Source: CAWBVG01 sp963792175
GTDB taxonomy: Bacteria > Acidobacteriota > Vicinamibacteria > Vicinamibacterales > CAVVIG01
Length of the DNA stretch: 34,175 nucleotides
Direction: 5' to 3'
NCBI GenBank assembly: GCA_963792175.1
Contig: CAWBVG010000022.1
Location: 1-34,175 of the forward strand
Position 1 is the first letter of the stretch; each line of letters opens with the position of its first letter. This document shows positions 9,987-22,483 of this stretch, piece after piece. A program made the translations under genes and the position numbers. The notes beneath the pieces were generated by a model. The model was not told the origin of the DNA. It made no database searches and worked only from the letters and a program-made list of their open reading frames with translations.

Positions 9987-11060
9987 ATGAACGCGATGCC
10001 GCTCCGCTTTTCGTTCATCGTCCCATTCCATCGCGGCCTTCTCCCGCTTGCGCGGTGCCTCCAGGCACTCGACGCGCGGCCGCCGGACAGCGAACTGATC
10101 ATTGCCGCGGATGGCACGGGTGACGATTGCCGGCGACTCGCCGCCGAACATGGCGCGCAGGTCGTCGCGGTGGCTGGGCCGTCTGGTCCGGCGGTCAAGC
10201 GCAATGCGGCCGTCGCCGCGGCCTCCGGCGACGTCATGGTCTTCGTCGATGCCGACGTCACCGTGTCGAAGGCCGGGCTGACGCGGATGGCGCGTACCTT
10301 CCACGAACGGCCACAGACCGCGGCCGTGTTCGGCGCGTACGACGACCGGCCGGCGGATCCCGGGTTCATGTCGCAGTACAAGAACCTTTCCCATTCCTTC
10401 ATCCATCACACGTCCGCGGCGAGGGCGACCACATTCTGGGCGGGGTTTGGCGCGGTGCGCCGCGAGGCCTTTCAACGCGTCGGCGGCTTCGACGAGCGCT
10501 TCGTTCAAGGGTCCGTCGAAGACATCGATCTGGGCTATCGCCTGACCGCGTGCGGCGATGAGGTCCTGCTCGATCCCACGCTGTCGGCGACGCATCTCAA
10601 GCGTTGGACGATCCGTACGTCGATCGTGTGCGACGTCCGCGACCGTGGCATCCCGTGGACGCAGCTGATCTGGCGATACGGCGCCCTCGGAAACGACCTG
10701 AACCTGCGCACGGAGTACCGGCTGTCGGTGTTGCTGGCCTACCTGGCGCTGGGATCCGCGCTGCTGGCGCCTTACGACCTGCGCTCACTGATCGTCTGCG
10801 CGGTCGCGGTGGCGGGGCTGACGGCTGCGAACCGGCGCTATCTCCGGTTCTTTTACGCCAAGCGCGGCGCCTGGTTCGTCGCGAGGGCGTGGGTGATGCA
10901 TCTCGTCCACAACCTGTGCAACGGGTTGTCGTTCGCGGTCGGCACGGTTCTGTTCTTCGCGGCCAGTCTCGGTGTCCGCCTGCCAGGCAGCTTGCCGACG
11001 GTCCCCTGGAGCGCGAGCGTCACCGCACCGGATCGCGGACCCGCCCGCCAACAGGCCTGA
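9987..11060 (+). CDS. Membrane-associated family 2 glycosyltransferase
   Basis: This is an intact 357-residue protein. FSFIVPFHRG opens the GT-A fold. MVFVDADVTV carries the DxD at residues 88-90. GFDERFVQGSVEDIDLGYRL contains the ED pair typical of GT2 enzymes that act on lipid-linked acceptors. The last third has hydrophobic stretches, LSVLLAYLALGSALLAPYD with SLIVCAVAVAGLTA, and LSFAVGTVLFFAASLGV near the end, which suggest inner-membrane anchoring. The start is ATG 9987, with alternatives GTG 9984 and ATG 9996, 16 bases after the flavoprotein stop, so the two are probably co-transcribed. It is the last gene of the polysaccharide block. Donor and acceptor are unknown. Confidence 0.85.
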   Translation: MNAMPLRFSFIVPFHRGLLPLARCLQALDARPPDSELIIAADGTGDDCRRLAAEHGAQVVAVAGPSGPAVKRNAAVAAASGDVMVFVDADVTVSKAGLTRMARTFHERPQTAAVFGAYDDRPADPGFMSQYKNLSHSFIHHTSAARATTFWAGFGAVRREAFQRVGGFDERFVQGSVEDIDLGYRLTACGDEVLLDPTLSATHLKRWTIRTSIVCDVRDRGIPWTQLIWRYGALGNDLNLRTEYRLSVLLAYLALGSALLAPYDLRSLIVCAVAVAGLTAANRRYLRFFYAKRGAWFVARAWVMHLVHNLCNGLSFAVGTVLFFAASLGVRLPGSLPTVPWSASVTAPDRGPARQQA

Positions 11061-11107
11061 AGGGGTCGGGTGGCAGAATCTTCACACCCCTCGCTCGCCT
11101 GAGATCG

Positions 11108-11166
11108 CACCTCGGGGTCAGACACCACTCTGACCCCACTCTGACCCCGGGTCTGACCCCGAGGTG
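11108..11166. repeat. Palindromic repeat with GGGGTCAGA/TCTGACCCC core (REP-like)
   Basis: CACCTCGGGGTCAGAC at 11108-11123 is a perfect inverted match of GTCTGACCCCGAGGTG at 11151-11166. The 27-base loop holds two further TCTGACCCC copies at 11129-11137 and 11140-11148, so one GGGGTCAGA faces three TCTGACCCC. The element lies between the GT2 stop and a small secreted-protein gene. The same core forms the ends of the palindrome at 28554-28625. Such palindromes are known as dispersed REP-type repeats, often linked to Y1 (RAYT) transposases elsewhere in the genome. No transposase is present here. Confidence 0.75.
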
Positions 11167-11212
11167 GATTCGAGCGATCGATCAGGAGCACAATCGGGAG
11201 TGGAGAGCGTTC

Positions 11213-11650
11213 ATGAGGACCACTGCCCTTTTCACCATCGCGATCGGTCTGCTGACGGCGCCGCTGGCGGCGCAGGAACCCAAGCCGGTGCCGAAGGATT
11301 CCGCGCGAGTCTCGATTACCGGATGCACGAAAGGCTACGTCTTCACCGTCGGCCCCCGCAGCGTCGAGCACCCCGGCAGCGTTGACGTTCCCGAAGGGAT
11401 GCACCTCCGGATGAACGGGCCAAAGTCGGTGATCGCGGACATCAAGGCGCACGAAGGCTCGGCGATCGAGATCACCGGCATCATGAAAAAGGGCCAGTAC
11501 GGACCGGACGGCGTCGCCGTTGGCGGCGGCGTCCGGGTCGGGCCCGGACCAGCGCCCAACGGCGGCCTCGGCATCAGCGTCGCGCCGCGACAGAGTTTCA
11601 TCGACGTGGAAGCCTGGCGCCCGATCGCGGGTGAATGCCGGGCGCGTTAG
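11213..11650 (+). CDS. Small secreted protein of unknown function
   Basis: This is an intact 145-residue protein. MRTTALFTIAIGLLTAPLAA followed by Q-E-P is a clear signal peptide, with cleavage likely after the A-x-A near residue 20. The mature part starts VSITGCTKGYVFTVGPRS and has alternating hydrophobic residues suggesting a small beta-barrel. A glycine-rich segment (VAVGGGVRVGPGPAPNGGLG) follows, and the protein ends WRPIAGECRAR. Two cysteines, one in GCTKG and one in GECRAR, could form a disulfide after export. An OB-fold-like shape is a guess from the beta pattern; no family is recognised. GGAG-type sites lie 8-18 bases upstream. The DsrE-like gene follows after 20 bases, so the two may be co-transcribed. 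Confidence 0.7.
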   Translation: MRTTALFTIAIGLLTAPLAAQEPKPVPKDSARVSITGCTKGYVFTVGPRSVEHPGSVDVPEGMHLRMNGPKSVIADIKAHEGSAIEITGIMKKGQYGPDGVAVGGGVRVGPGPAPNGGLGISVAPRQSFIDVEAWRPIAGECRAR

Positions 11651-11660
11651 CTGGATTGTC

Positions 11661-11666
11661 AGGAGG
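11661..11666 (+). promoter_or_regulatory. Strong ribosome binding site (AGGAGG)
   Basis: AGGAGG lies 4 bases before the ATG at 11671 and fixes the start of the DsrE-like gene over an upstream in-frame alternative. Confidence 0.7.
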
Positions 11667-11670
11667 ACAT

Positions 11671-12222
11671 ATGCGAGCAGCGGCGATTGCGTTGACGACC
11701 AGTCTGGTTCTCGCCTCGGGATCGTTCGGACCAGCGAATGCCGATTCGGAAAAGGCGCCGCTGGTGCCAGGTTACGAGGCCGCGCGCGATCTGCCCGGCG
11801 CGCGCGAGCTGCCGGACCCGAAGACCGACTACAAGGTGGTGTTTGCCGACGGCCAGGACGCCAAGAACCCCGGCGACGTCAACCCGATGCTGCCGACCAT
11901 CGCCACCTACGTCAATACGCTCGGGAAATACGGCGTGCCCGCCGAGCATCGCCACCTCGTGATCATGTTCCACCAGCGCACGCCCGACATCGACATCGTG
12001 ATGAGCAACGAGGCGTACAAGGAGCGCTACAACCGCGACAACCCCAACATCGCGATCATCCATGCGCTCCGCCAGGCCGGCGTCGACATCCGCGTCTGCG
12101 GGCAGGGACTGCTCGCCAGGAAAATCGACGCGAAGCAGGTGAATCCGGACGTCCAGATCGATCTCTGGGCGATGACGACGCTGGTCAATCTGCAGTTGAA
12201 GGGATACGTTCGCGTCGGCTGA
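11671..12222 (+). CDS. Exported DsrE-family protein
   Basis: This is an intact 183-residue protein with an N-terminal signal peptide (MRAAAIALTTSLVLASGSFG, cleavage likely near ANA-DS). The body contains DYKVVFADGQDAKN, MLPTIATYVNTLGKYGVP, HLVIMFHQRTPDIDIVMSN, then IIHALRQAGVDIRVCGQGLL. This is the DsrE/DsrF-like fold, and the cysteine at about residue 143 is the conserved redox or persulfide-carrying position. Cytoplasmic DsrE proteins relay sulfur, but exported members are common in soil bacteria and have no settled role. It follows the small secreted protein and precedes the convergent GGDEF-EAL gene, so it may be the end of a two-gene transcript. Confidence 0.82.
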   Translation: MRAAAIALTTSLVLASGSFGPANADSEKAPLVPGYEAARDLPGARELPDPKTDYKVVFADGQDAKNPGDVNPMLPTIATYVNTLGKYGVPAEHRHLVIMFHQRTPDIDIVMSNEAYKERYNRDNPNIAIIHALRQAGVDIRVCGQGLLARKIDAKQVNPDVQIDLWAMTTLVNLQLKGYVRVG

Positions 12223-12229
12223 CGCGGCG

Positions 12230-12258
12230 AGCAGGCTGCTGAAACACGCAGCGCTGCT
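12230..12258. terminator. Candidate bidirectional hairpin between convergent genes
   Basis: AGCAGGCTGC at 12230-12239 pairs with GCAGCGCTGCT at 12248-12258, with one bulged base and an 8-base loop. It fills the gap between the DsrE-like stop at 12222 and the end of the minus-strand GGDEF-EAL gene. There is no T-run, so intrinsic termination is uncertain. Confidence 0.4.
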
Positions 12259-15158
12259 ACGCGCGCAGCGTCTCGCCGCTGGTGCGCGGCGTCGACGCGT
12301 GGGCCGCGGCGGCGGCCACCGGCCGCACCGGGATGTGCGCCGGCCATTCGAACGGCGTCGACGAGTGCACCGGGACCGCGTCGCCGGCGGTGGCAACCAC
12401 ATTGGGTTCGGCCCGCTTCGGCCCGAGCGGCTGGTTGGCAACCAGCAACGCTTCGATCGCGCGTGTCGACAGCGGCTTCGAGAACAGATAACCCTGCGCG
12501 TGCGTGCAGCCGAGCCGCTCGAGCTCGCGCCACTGCACTTCGCTCTCGATGCCTTCGGCCACCACGCTCGTGTTCATCGTCCGCGCCAGCGCCAGGATAC
12601 TTTCGACGATCGCGGGACGATCCGGCATCAGCAGGCTTTTGACGAACGACCGATCGATCTTGAGCGCATCGACCGGCAGCTTGTGCAGGTGGCTGAGCGA
12701 CGAGTAGCCGGTACCGAAGTCATCCAGGTAGATCTTGACGCCGAAGTCCCGCAATTCCTGGAGCAGCGCCGCGGCGGTGGCGGGATTGTCCATCAAGGCG
12801 GTCTCCGTGATTTCGAGACGGAGATCGCACGGTTTCAGCCCCGCGGTCTGCAGCGCCTGCTCGACGATGCCGAGGAAGTTCTGCTGCGCCAGCTGGCGAC
12901 TCGACACGTTGACGGTGATGTAGTCGAGGCTGCCGTCCGGGAAACGCCGCTGCCATTCGGCAAACGTCGAGCACGCCTGCTGAAGGACGAACGTGCCGAC
13001 CGATTCGATCAGCCCGAGCTCTTCGGCGATCGGGATGAACGTCGCCGGCGAGATCGATTGACCGTTGCGTGTCCAGCGGATGAGCGATTCGAAGCCGACG
13101 CAGCGTCCGGAATCGAGCAACACGATCGGCTGGTAGTGCACCTCGAAGTCGTTCTGGTTCACGGCGTGCCGCAAGTCGCTTTCGAGCCCGAGCCGGTCGA
13201 GCGCGCGCGCGTGCATGTCGGCGTCGAACACCTCGTGCCGCGCCTTGCCGCCGGACTTGGCGTGATACATCGCGACGTCCGCGTCGCGCATGATCTCCTC
13301 GGGGTTGGTGTACTGGGCGCGGCCGAACGCGATGCCGATGCTCGCCGAGGTGAACACTTCGCGCCCACCGATCGAGAACGGCGCGCTCAGCGATTTCTGG
13401 ATCCGGAACGCCACCGCGTTCGCCTGCGCTTCGTCGCCGAGTGCGTTCAGGAGGATCACGAACTCGTCGCCGCCGAGCCTGGCGAGCACGTCCCCTTGAC
13501 GCAGACACGACTCGAGACGACGCGCCACCGCCGTCAGCAGCTCGTCGCCCACCAGGTGTCCGAGGCTGTCGTTGACCACCTTGAATCGATCGAGGTCGAG
13601 GTAGAGCACGGCGAATCGACTTCCTCCGAGCTGTCCCTTGAACTCGGTGAGCCGCCGTCCCAGCCCCTCGACGAAGACCGCGCGGTTGCAGAGGCCCGTG
13701 AGCGGATCGAGGAACCCGGCATTGCGCAGCCGTTCCTGCGCGATCGCCTGCTCCGTCGTGTCGGTCAACGAGCCGGCGATGCGGATGGAGCGGCGGCCGG
13801 CGCCGCGCACCGCCACACCGCGGCACAGGAATCGCCGGTAGGTGCCGTCCTCGTGACGGATGCGGTGCTCGTGCTGAAAGTGATCGGCGGTGCCGGCGAA
13901 GGGCGCCTCGAGCGCCGCCTTGAGGGCGGCCGCGTCTTCAGGATGCACGCGCTCAGTCCACTCGTTGGGACGGCCGACGCCGGCAGTCGGCGGCAGACCG
14001 AGCATCTCGCGCCAGCGGCCCGAAAAATAGAACTCCTGGGTCCGAAGGTCCCATTCCCACAGTCCGTCGTTCGCTCCTTCGGCCGCCAGCGCCAGCCGCT
14101 CTTCGCTGCGCTTGAGCGCCTGCTCCGAGCGTGCCCGTTCGGTCACGTCAAGCCACAGCAGCGTGACGCCGTCAGCCACCGGCAGGATCCTGACCTGCAG
14201 CATCCGCACACCCGATGCGGACGCCATGCCGACCTGCGAGAGCGTTCGTGGCGTTCCGCGAAGCCAGGACCTCCGCGATCGCCTTCGGAAGCTCCGTCTT
14301 CCCGAGCGCGGGCACAGCCGCAGCGACCATCTGGTTCAGCGCTCGATGGCGGGGACACTCGAGGATGCGCTCGAGCGTATCGTTCCAGAGCGTGACGACG
14401 CCGTTGCCATCGAGGACCGACATGCCCTGATCCAGTGCGTCGATGACTTCACGGCGCCGCTGCTGTTCTTCCAGTTGATTCAGCTGCGCGCAGTACGCGC
14501 GATACGCGAAGAACAGCGGGACGATGGCGACCGGCAACACCTCCCACACTTGATGGTCGATCACTTCCACGAGGCCAACCGCGAGGCTCGCGCCGATGAA
14601 GTAGCTCGGACCGCTTTGCACGAGGCTGTTCGCCCACGATCGGTTCACCGGCTGCCGTGCACAGAGCGGGACCACCACTTCCGCCAGGGCGCTCTTCACC
14701 AGGCAATACGCGACGAGCGCCGCGCCGATTGGCACGCCCTGCATCGGCCATACGAAATGGCCCATCGTGCCGCCGAGCGCCTGATGCGCAAGGCCCGCGG
14801 CCTGGGTCGACGCCATCACGATGGCGGCGGTCATCAGCATCCGGAAGTACTGCTGCGGCCGCTGCGCCTCGGAAAGTCCCCGCGTACCGGTGCCAGCGGC
14901 CGCGACCAGCAGCGTCGCGTTCGGCCCCAGCAGCAACAACGAGGTGAAATCGACGACGAACGACAGCGGCATCGTGCCCCAGCCGGTCGCCGACTTTGGC
15001 ATCGGCAGAGACGACGCCAGAATCGCGGCGAGAATCAGGCCGCCGAATTCGGATGTCCGGTCAGGTTGCGGCCAGCCGGCGAGTCCAAGAAGCAGACCCG
15101 AGCCGATCGCAATCGCCCCGAACACGAGCACGCGCGCACGCGGAAGAAGGTTCCGCAT
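12257..15158 (-). CDS. Membrane PAS-GGDEF-EAL cyclic-di-GMP protein (one frame break)
   Basis: The product has about 966 residues. Residues 1-225 hold several membrane helices (for example GAIAIGSGLLLGLAG and SFVVDFTSLLLLGPNATLL). A PAS segment follows (VIDALDQGMSVLDGNGVV). The frame breaks near 14250 and continues into a second PAS (GANDGLWEWDL) at about 350-475. The GGDEF domain keeps RLGGDEFVIL with the inhibitory RQGD five residues before it, so cyclase activity and feedback control are expected. The EAL domain (about 660-910) reads ESL at the signature, but retains VNVSSRQL, LEITETALMD, DDFGTGYSSL and VAEGIE. ESL variants can be active, so both synthesis and breakdown of cyclic-di-GMP are possible. 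Such proteins switch between motile and matrix-producing states; the polysaccharide locus nearby may be a target, but that is inference. Confidence 0.85.
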
Positions 15159-15513
15159 TCAGGCGACCCGGGCGTGATGTGACACACGTCGATGCACTCA
15201 GGCAGACAGAGCAATGCCAGGACCACTTTCGTGAGTGACGGACAACTGGCTGCTGAAGAACATCTTAGAGACGATCGCGGCGAGCGACGCCAAACGCGCG
15301 ATTGTGCCGTTTCGTCACACGCACTGACCGTCAGGAGGGTGACAACGCGCAGAATCTGGCGAATTCTCTCGGGAAAACCGGTGGTGCTGCACAGATAGAC
15401 ACACCAGCGGGTAGCGATGAGGATAGTTGGAACACGACTGATCTATTGAGAGACACAAAGAACGCTCCTGCGCCAGGACTGCGCAGAAGCGCACCATAGT
15501 AAACTGCGCCCCC
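15159..15513. other. Intergenic region between divergent genes
   Basis: This 355-base gap separates the GGDEF-EAL start (minus) from the double VOC gene (plus) and should hold both promoters. I see no convincing coding sequence, RNA gene or long repeat in it. Only a short hairpin (TCCTG-CGC-CAGGA, near 15467-15479) and the AT-rich patch just before 15514 stand out. Confidence 0.5.
15495..15502 (+). promoter_or_regulatory. Possible -10 element close to the double VOC start
   Basis: CATAGTAA ends 11 bases before the ATG at 15514 with no Shine-Dalgarno sequence between. The transcript would carry a leader of only a few bases. Confidence 0.3.
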
Positions 15514-16746
15514 ATGAAGGCGAACCGCTCGAGCCGCGACGACGATCGGACAGTCTCCCGCCGCCGGGTCCTGAGAACGCTGGGGGCCGCTGCGGCCGGC
15601 GCGCCGCTGGCCGCGCTCGCGCAGGGACGCTGCATGCTGACGTTCGGAGCGCCGGCATGCAATACCGCCGACATCCCGCCGCTGTTCGAGCCGACGGGGT
15701 GGAAAACCGTGGCGCTCGACCATCTCGTCTTTCGGGCCGCGGAGTACCAGAAGGAGGCCGCCTTCTACATCGCGCTCATGGGATGGACACTGCGGAGCGA
15801 CGATGGCCGGCAAGCCGTGCTCGACATGGGCGACTGGGGATCCGCGATTTTCAAGCAGGCGGCTCCGGGCGCATTCGATGATGCGGCATCGGGCTCTGCG
15901 CGCGGCGCCAGCGCGCGTGTCGTCGTCGAATCGTTCTCCTTCGCCATCGATCGATGGAACGCGAAGCAGGTGGAAGCGGAGCTCCGGAAGCGCGGCCTGA
16001 CGCCGGTCGCGGACAACGACCGGGAGTTCGAGAGTTTCCACGTGAAGGATCCCGATGGGTGGGACGTGCAAATCAGCAACGGTCGCGGCCTGACGAAACG
16101 CCGCCAGTCGACACCGGCGGCCGCGAAGCTGTCGGTGCCGGCGCCGTTCCAGTCGACCGGCTGGAAGACCGTGTGGCTCGATCACTTCTCGTTCAACGCG
16201 ACCAACTACAAGGAGAGCGCATCCTTCTACGCCAATCTGCTGGGATGGAAGCCGACCTACGACGAGGGCAGCCAGAACGAGCTGATGATCGGCGAGGTCG
16301 GCGACATCATCATCCGCGGCGGCAATCCGCTCGATCCGGATTTCGGCCGGGGCGGCGGCCGGCGCGGCGCGCCGGCGTCAGGACCGCGCCGCGCGCGCAT
16401 CGATCACATCTCGTTCGGCATCTCGCCGTGGGATACCGACGGCGTGAAGGCGGAGCTCGAGCAGCGCGGCCTCCGGGCGCAGATCGACACGTCGAGCCGG
16501 CACCTCGGGCCTGACGGCACGTACGTGCCCGACGACATCCACACCGCGGCGTTCAAGAGCTACCACACGGCGACGCCCAACGGGTTCAACCTGCAAATCA
16601 GCTACGTCACGCACGACAACCGGCTGGCGCTGCCGAACGCGGTGAGGCCCAAACCGACGGGCGACTCCGCCCTCCGCCAGTTCGCGACCTCCGCTCCGCA
16701 CGGGCTAGTGCGCCTCCGTTCGCGCCGCCGAGAAGGGACGGGCTAG
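15514..16746 (+). CDS. Tat-exported protein with two VOC (glyoxalase-like) modules
   Basis: This is an intact 410-residue protein. SRRRVLRTLG at residues 15-24 followed by AAAAGAPLAALAQG is a twin-arginine signal. Two related modules follow. The first starts PTGWKTVALDHLVFRAAEYQ and the second STGWKTVWLDHFSFNATNYK; each is followed by an FY..L.GW segment and a second half ending DGWDVQISN or NGFNLQISY. The repeats show an internal duplication of a whole VOC domain. The second module keeps a histidine at both expected strand positions (LDHFSF and IDHISF). The first has VESFSF at its second position, so one module may no longer bind metal. VOC proteins include glyoxalases, dioxygenases and antibiotic-binding proteins; the reaction here is unknown. 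Export to the periplasm is well supported. Confidence 0.82.
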   Translation: MKANRSSRDDDRTVSRRRVLRTLGAAAAGAPLAALAQGRCMLTFGAPACNTADIPPLFEPTGWKTVALDHLVFRAAEYQKEAAFYIALMGWTLRSDDGRQAVLDMGDWGSAIFKQAAPGAFDDAASGSARGASARVVVESFSFAIDRWNAKQVEAELRKRGLTPVADNDREFESFHVKDPDGWDVQISNGRGLTKRRQSTPAAAKLSVPAPFQSTGWKTVWLDHFSFNATNYKESASFYANLLGWKPTYDEGSQNELMIGEVGDIIIRGGNPLDPDFGRGGGRRGAPASGPRRARIDHISFGISPWDTDGVKAELEQRGLRAQIDTSSRHLGPDGTYVPDDIHTAAFKSYHTATPNGFNLQISYVTHDNRLALPNAVRPKPTGDSALRQFATSAPHGLVRLRSRRREGTG

Positions 16747-17080
16747 CCGTCCCCGCGGCGGCTGGCACCGCGTTCGCAGTGACCCGAGACAGACGATCGT
16801 CGTTTCCCCCACAGCGCGCCTCTCACGGTTTTGTCGGTCGACACGTCACATGCGCCATCTCGTAGGCCGCGTGTGACTTCGTGCCTCTCGCCGGCGGTGT
16901 AGCGAGGCAGGCCGCCGGCTCGGCGCGATCCGCGACCGCCGACGCCGAACACGGATCGTGTGCAACGACCGACGTTTCTGTGAAGGACGTGCAGGTGTCC
17001 TGGCCGACGCTGGTGGTGCGTGTCTCCGACCACGACGAACCAAAGGCGATCTTCGCGTTCACCGGTTTATTGGAGGATCG
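16747..17080. other. Intergenic region before the protease gene
   Basis: This 334-base gap holds the presumed promoter of the protease gene and one doubtful small open frame (16881-17084). I see no RNA gene, long repeat or recognisable protein family in it. Confidence 0.45.

Positions 17081-17084
<4 letters not shown>
16881..17084 (+). CDS. Doubtful small open frame, GTG start
   Basis: A 67-codon frame starts at GTG 16881 and stops at TGA 17082-17084, overlapping the protease ATG in an ATGA junction. The second half (DVQVSWPTLVVRVSDHDEPK, then AIFAFTGLLEDR) has a protein-like composition, and the GGAGG before the protease sits in its last codons. No family is recognised and no ribosome site precedes the GTG. 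It could be a small coupled protein, the tail of a frame-broken gene, or chance in GC-rich DNA. Confidence 0.25.
17072..17076 (+). promoter_or_regulatory. Ribosome binding site of the protease gene
   Basis: GGAGG lies 4 bases before the ATG at 17081 and supports that start, which leads directly into a signal peptide. Confidence 0.65.
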
Positions 17085-20458
<3,374 letters not shown>

Positions 20459-20495
20459 CGCCCGCGAGCGGGGGAATCCAGCCGCGATCTGCTGC

Positions 20496-20501
20496 GATAA
20501 T
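20496..20501 (+). promoter_or_regulatory. Possible -10 element at the histidine kinase start
   Basis: GATAAT, preceded by TGC (an extended -10 look), ends 9 bases before the GTG at 20511. If active, transcription starts at or just before the start codon. Its second half overlaps an alternative ATG at 20500. Confidence 0.35.
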
Positions 20502-20510
20502 GCTCTGGCG

Positions 20511-21859
20511 GTGCGCGCGTTTGACTCAGGACGATCGCCGACGGCCGGGCTGCTCGCGGGGATGGTCATCACCCTCGCCGCGGTTTCGGCCGACTCGGTC
20601 CTACCTCACGCGGCAGATCTCGCGGCTTCGGGCGCTGCAGACGGACCTCGCCGACCGGAGCCGCAGAGACTCGCTGCAGCTGCTCCGCATTCAGAACAAC
20701 CTGAATACCATCGGCCTCGCGATGCGCGACATGCTGGACAACAGCGAACCGTATCCGCTGACCGCCTGGTCCGGCCAGTTTCAGCGCGTGCGGCTCGATC
20801 TCGAGGATGCGCTGCGGCGTCAGGATCAACTGGCGGTTGGCGCGCGGACGCCCGAGCAGCGGCAGTACCTCGCCGATTCGCTGGCGCAGTTCTGGGATGC
20901 GGCCGATCGCATTTTTGCGCTGGCGGGCAACGGGCACGAGACCGAGGCGCGCGCGCAAATCAGGATTTCGCTCCAGGCCAGGCAGGCCGCGCTCGGCACC
21001 GCGGTCGCGCGGCTGCTGGTCGAGAACAACGAAAGCGAGCAGGAAACGGCAGGTCGGGTGCAGGGCATCTACGATCAGGTGGAGCGCCAGGTCTACACGT
21101 TCCTCGCCGTCACCCTCGCCGCGATCGTGATGACGAGCCTCTACCTGATTCAATCCAACCGGCGTCTCTTCGCGAGGCTGGCATCGCTCTCGGAAGAGCG
21201 CCGCGACGTCGCGCAACAGCTCATCACGGCGCGCGAAACGACGCTTCATCATCTGGCCCGCGAGCTGCACGACGAATTCGGGCAGATGCTGACAGCCATG
21301 GGATCGATGCTCGGCCGCGCGAGCAACCATGCCCCCGAGCATTCGCCGCTCAAGTCGGACCTGCGCGAAGTGTCCGAAGTCGCGCAAGGCATGCTGGAAC
21401 GGGTGCGCGGGTTGTCGCAGACGCTGCATCCCTCGCTGCTCGAGGAGATCGGATTCGAGGGGACACTGGACTGGTACCTTTCGACCGTCGAGCGGCAGAC
21501 CGGCGTGGCGGTCTCGTACGAGCGCGCCGGACCATCCGCGCCCGTCGATCTCACGATCGCGATTCACGTCTATCGCATCCTTCAGGAAGCGTTGACCAAT
21601 GTCGCGCGGCACGCCGGGGTCACCCAGGCCTGGGTGCGCCTTCGCGTCACCGGATTCGCTGCTCGAGCTCGACATCGAAGATCACGGCACCGGCACCCTC
21701 CTGTCGGCGCCGCGGCGCGGTCTCGGCATCGTGACGATGCGCGAGCGGGCGGCGCTGGTCGGCGGCACGATTGAATTCACGCGACCGCGAGAAGGGGGCA
21801 CCCTGGTGCGCGTGCGGGTGCCGCTGCCGCACGCCGAGGGGGCGGACGCGCGTGTCTGA
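20511..21859 (+). CDS. Sensor histidine kinase, HisKA_3/NarX type (two frame breaks)
   Basis: This is a membrane sensor kinase of about 449 residues. The GTG at 20511 begins RAFDSGRSPTAGLLAGMVIT, which leads into the first membrane helix. A break near 20590 is followed by a helical periplasmic domain of about 150 residues (ISRLRALQTDLADRSRRDSL onward), resembling four-helix sensors. The second helix is VYTFLAVTLAAIVMTSLYLI. The phosphoacceptor His (near residue 253) is in RELHDEFGQMLTAMG. The ATPase N box is RILQEALTNVARHAG, and after a break near 21650 the G box is GLGIVTMRERAALVGG. The gene ends at 21859, 8 bases inside the response regulator gene. The signal is unknown. The neighbouring regulator is its evident partner. 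Confidence 0.85.
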
Positions 21860-22483
21860 CCGCATCACGGTCCTGCTCGCCGACGATCACAGCCTGGTCC
21901 GCCGCGGCTTTCGTCGCCTGCTCGAAGACGACCCCTCCATCACGGTCGTCGGCGAAGCCAGCGATGGCAGCCGAGGCCGTCGAGCTCGCCTGCCGGCTCA
22001 GGCCGCAGCGTCGTCGTCATGGACTGCGCCATGCCGAAAACGATCGGACTCGAGGCGACGCGTCAAATTCTGACCGAGGCGCCAGACACCGCGGTGCTGA
22101 TGCTCAGCATGCATTCGGAGGAAACGCTCGTCCGCCAGGCGCTCGCGGCGGGGGCGCGCGGCTACATCCTCAAGAGCGCGATCGATCTCGACCTCGTCGC
22201 CGCCGTCAAGCGCGTCGCCGCCGGCGAGATGGTCGTCGATCCGGCGCTCGATCGGCCGGCCGCGCTGAAGGGCGAGCGGAACCACGGCCTGACGGCACGC
22301 GAGCTCGAAGTCCTGCAGTTGATCTGCGATGGGTTGTCGAACCGGGAGATTGCCGCGACGCTCAATCTCAGCGTCAACACCGTGTCGGTGCATCGGGCGA
22401 ACATCATGAACGCGCTCGGCCTGCACAAGACCGCCGAGCTGGTGGTGTACGCACTGCAGCACGGCCTGGTCACCGTGCGATGA
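21852..22483 (+). CDS. NarL/FixJ-family response regulator (two frame breaks)
   Basis: This is a regulator of about 210 residues. The GTG at 21852 begins SDRITVLLADDHSLVRRGFR, which contains the acidic pair of the receiver domain. Breaks near 21965 and 22008 carry the frame to SVVVMDCAMPKTIGLEATRQ, where the Asp of MDCAMP (near residue 57) is the phosphorylation site. The receiver ends with GARGYILKSA, including the conserved Lys. The LuxR-type DNA-binding domain is LTARELEVLQLICDGLSNRE to NTVSVHRANIMNALGLH. It overlaps the kinase by 8 bases and the next gene by 4. It should activate or repress genes in response to the kinase; its own operon is a likely target, but no operator is visible. Confidence 0.87.

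Noticed and set aside
11114..11160. Possible CRISPR array from the repeated TCTGACCCC
   Set aside because: Units are only nine bases, spaced by 2-3 bases, with an inverted partner. There are no spacers and no cas genes; it is a palindromic repeat.
12299..14395. Long plus-strand open frame (698 codons) opposite the GGDEF-EAL gene
   Set aside because: Its translation is rich in Arg, His and Asp without motifs, while the minus strand encodes a complete PAS-GGDEF-EAL protein. It is a GC-driven shadow.
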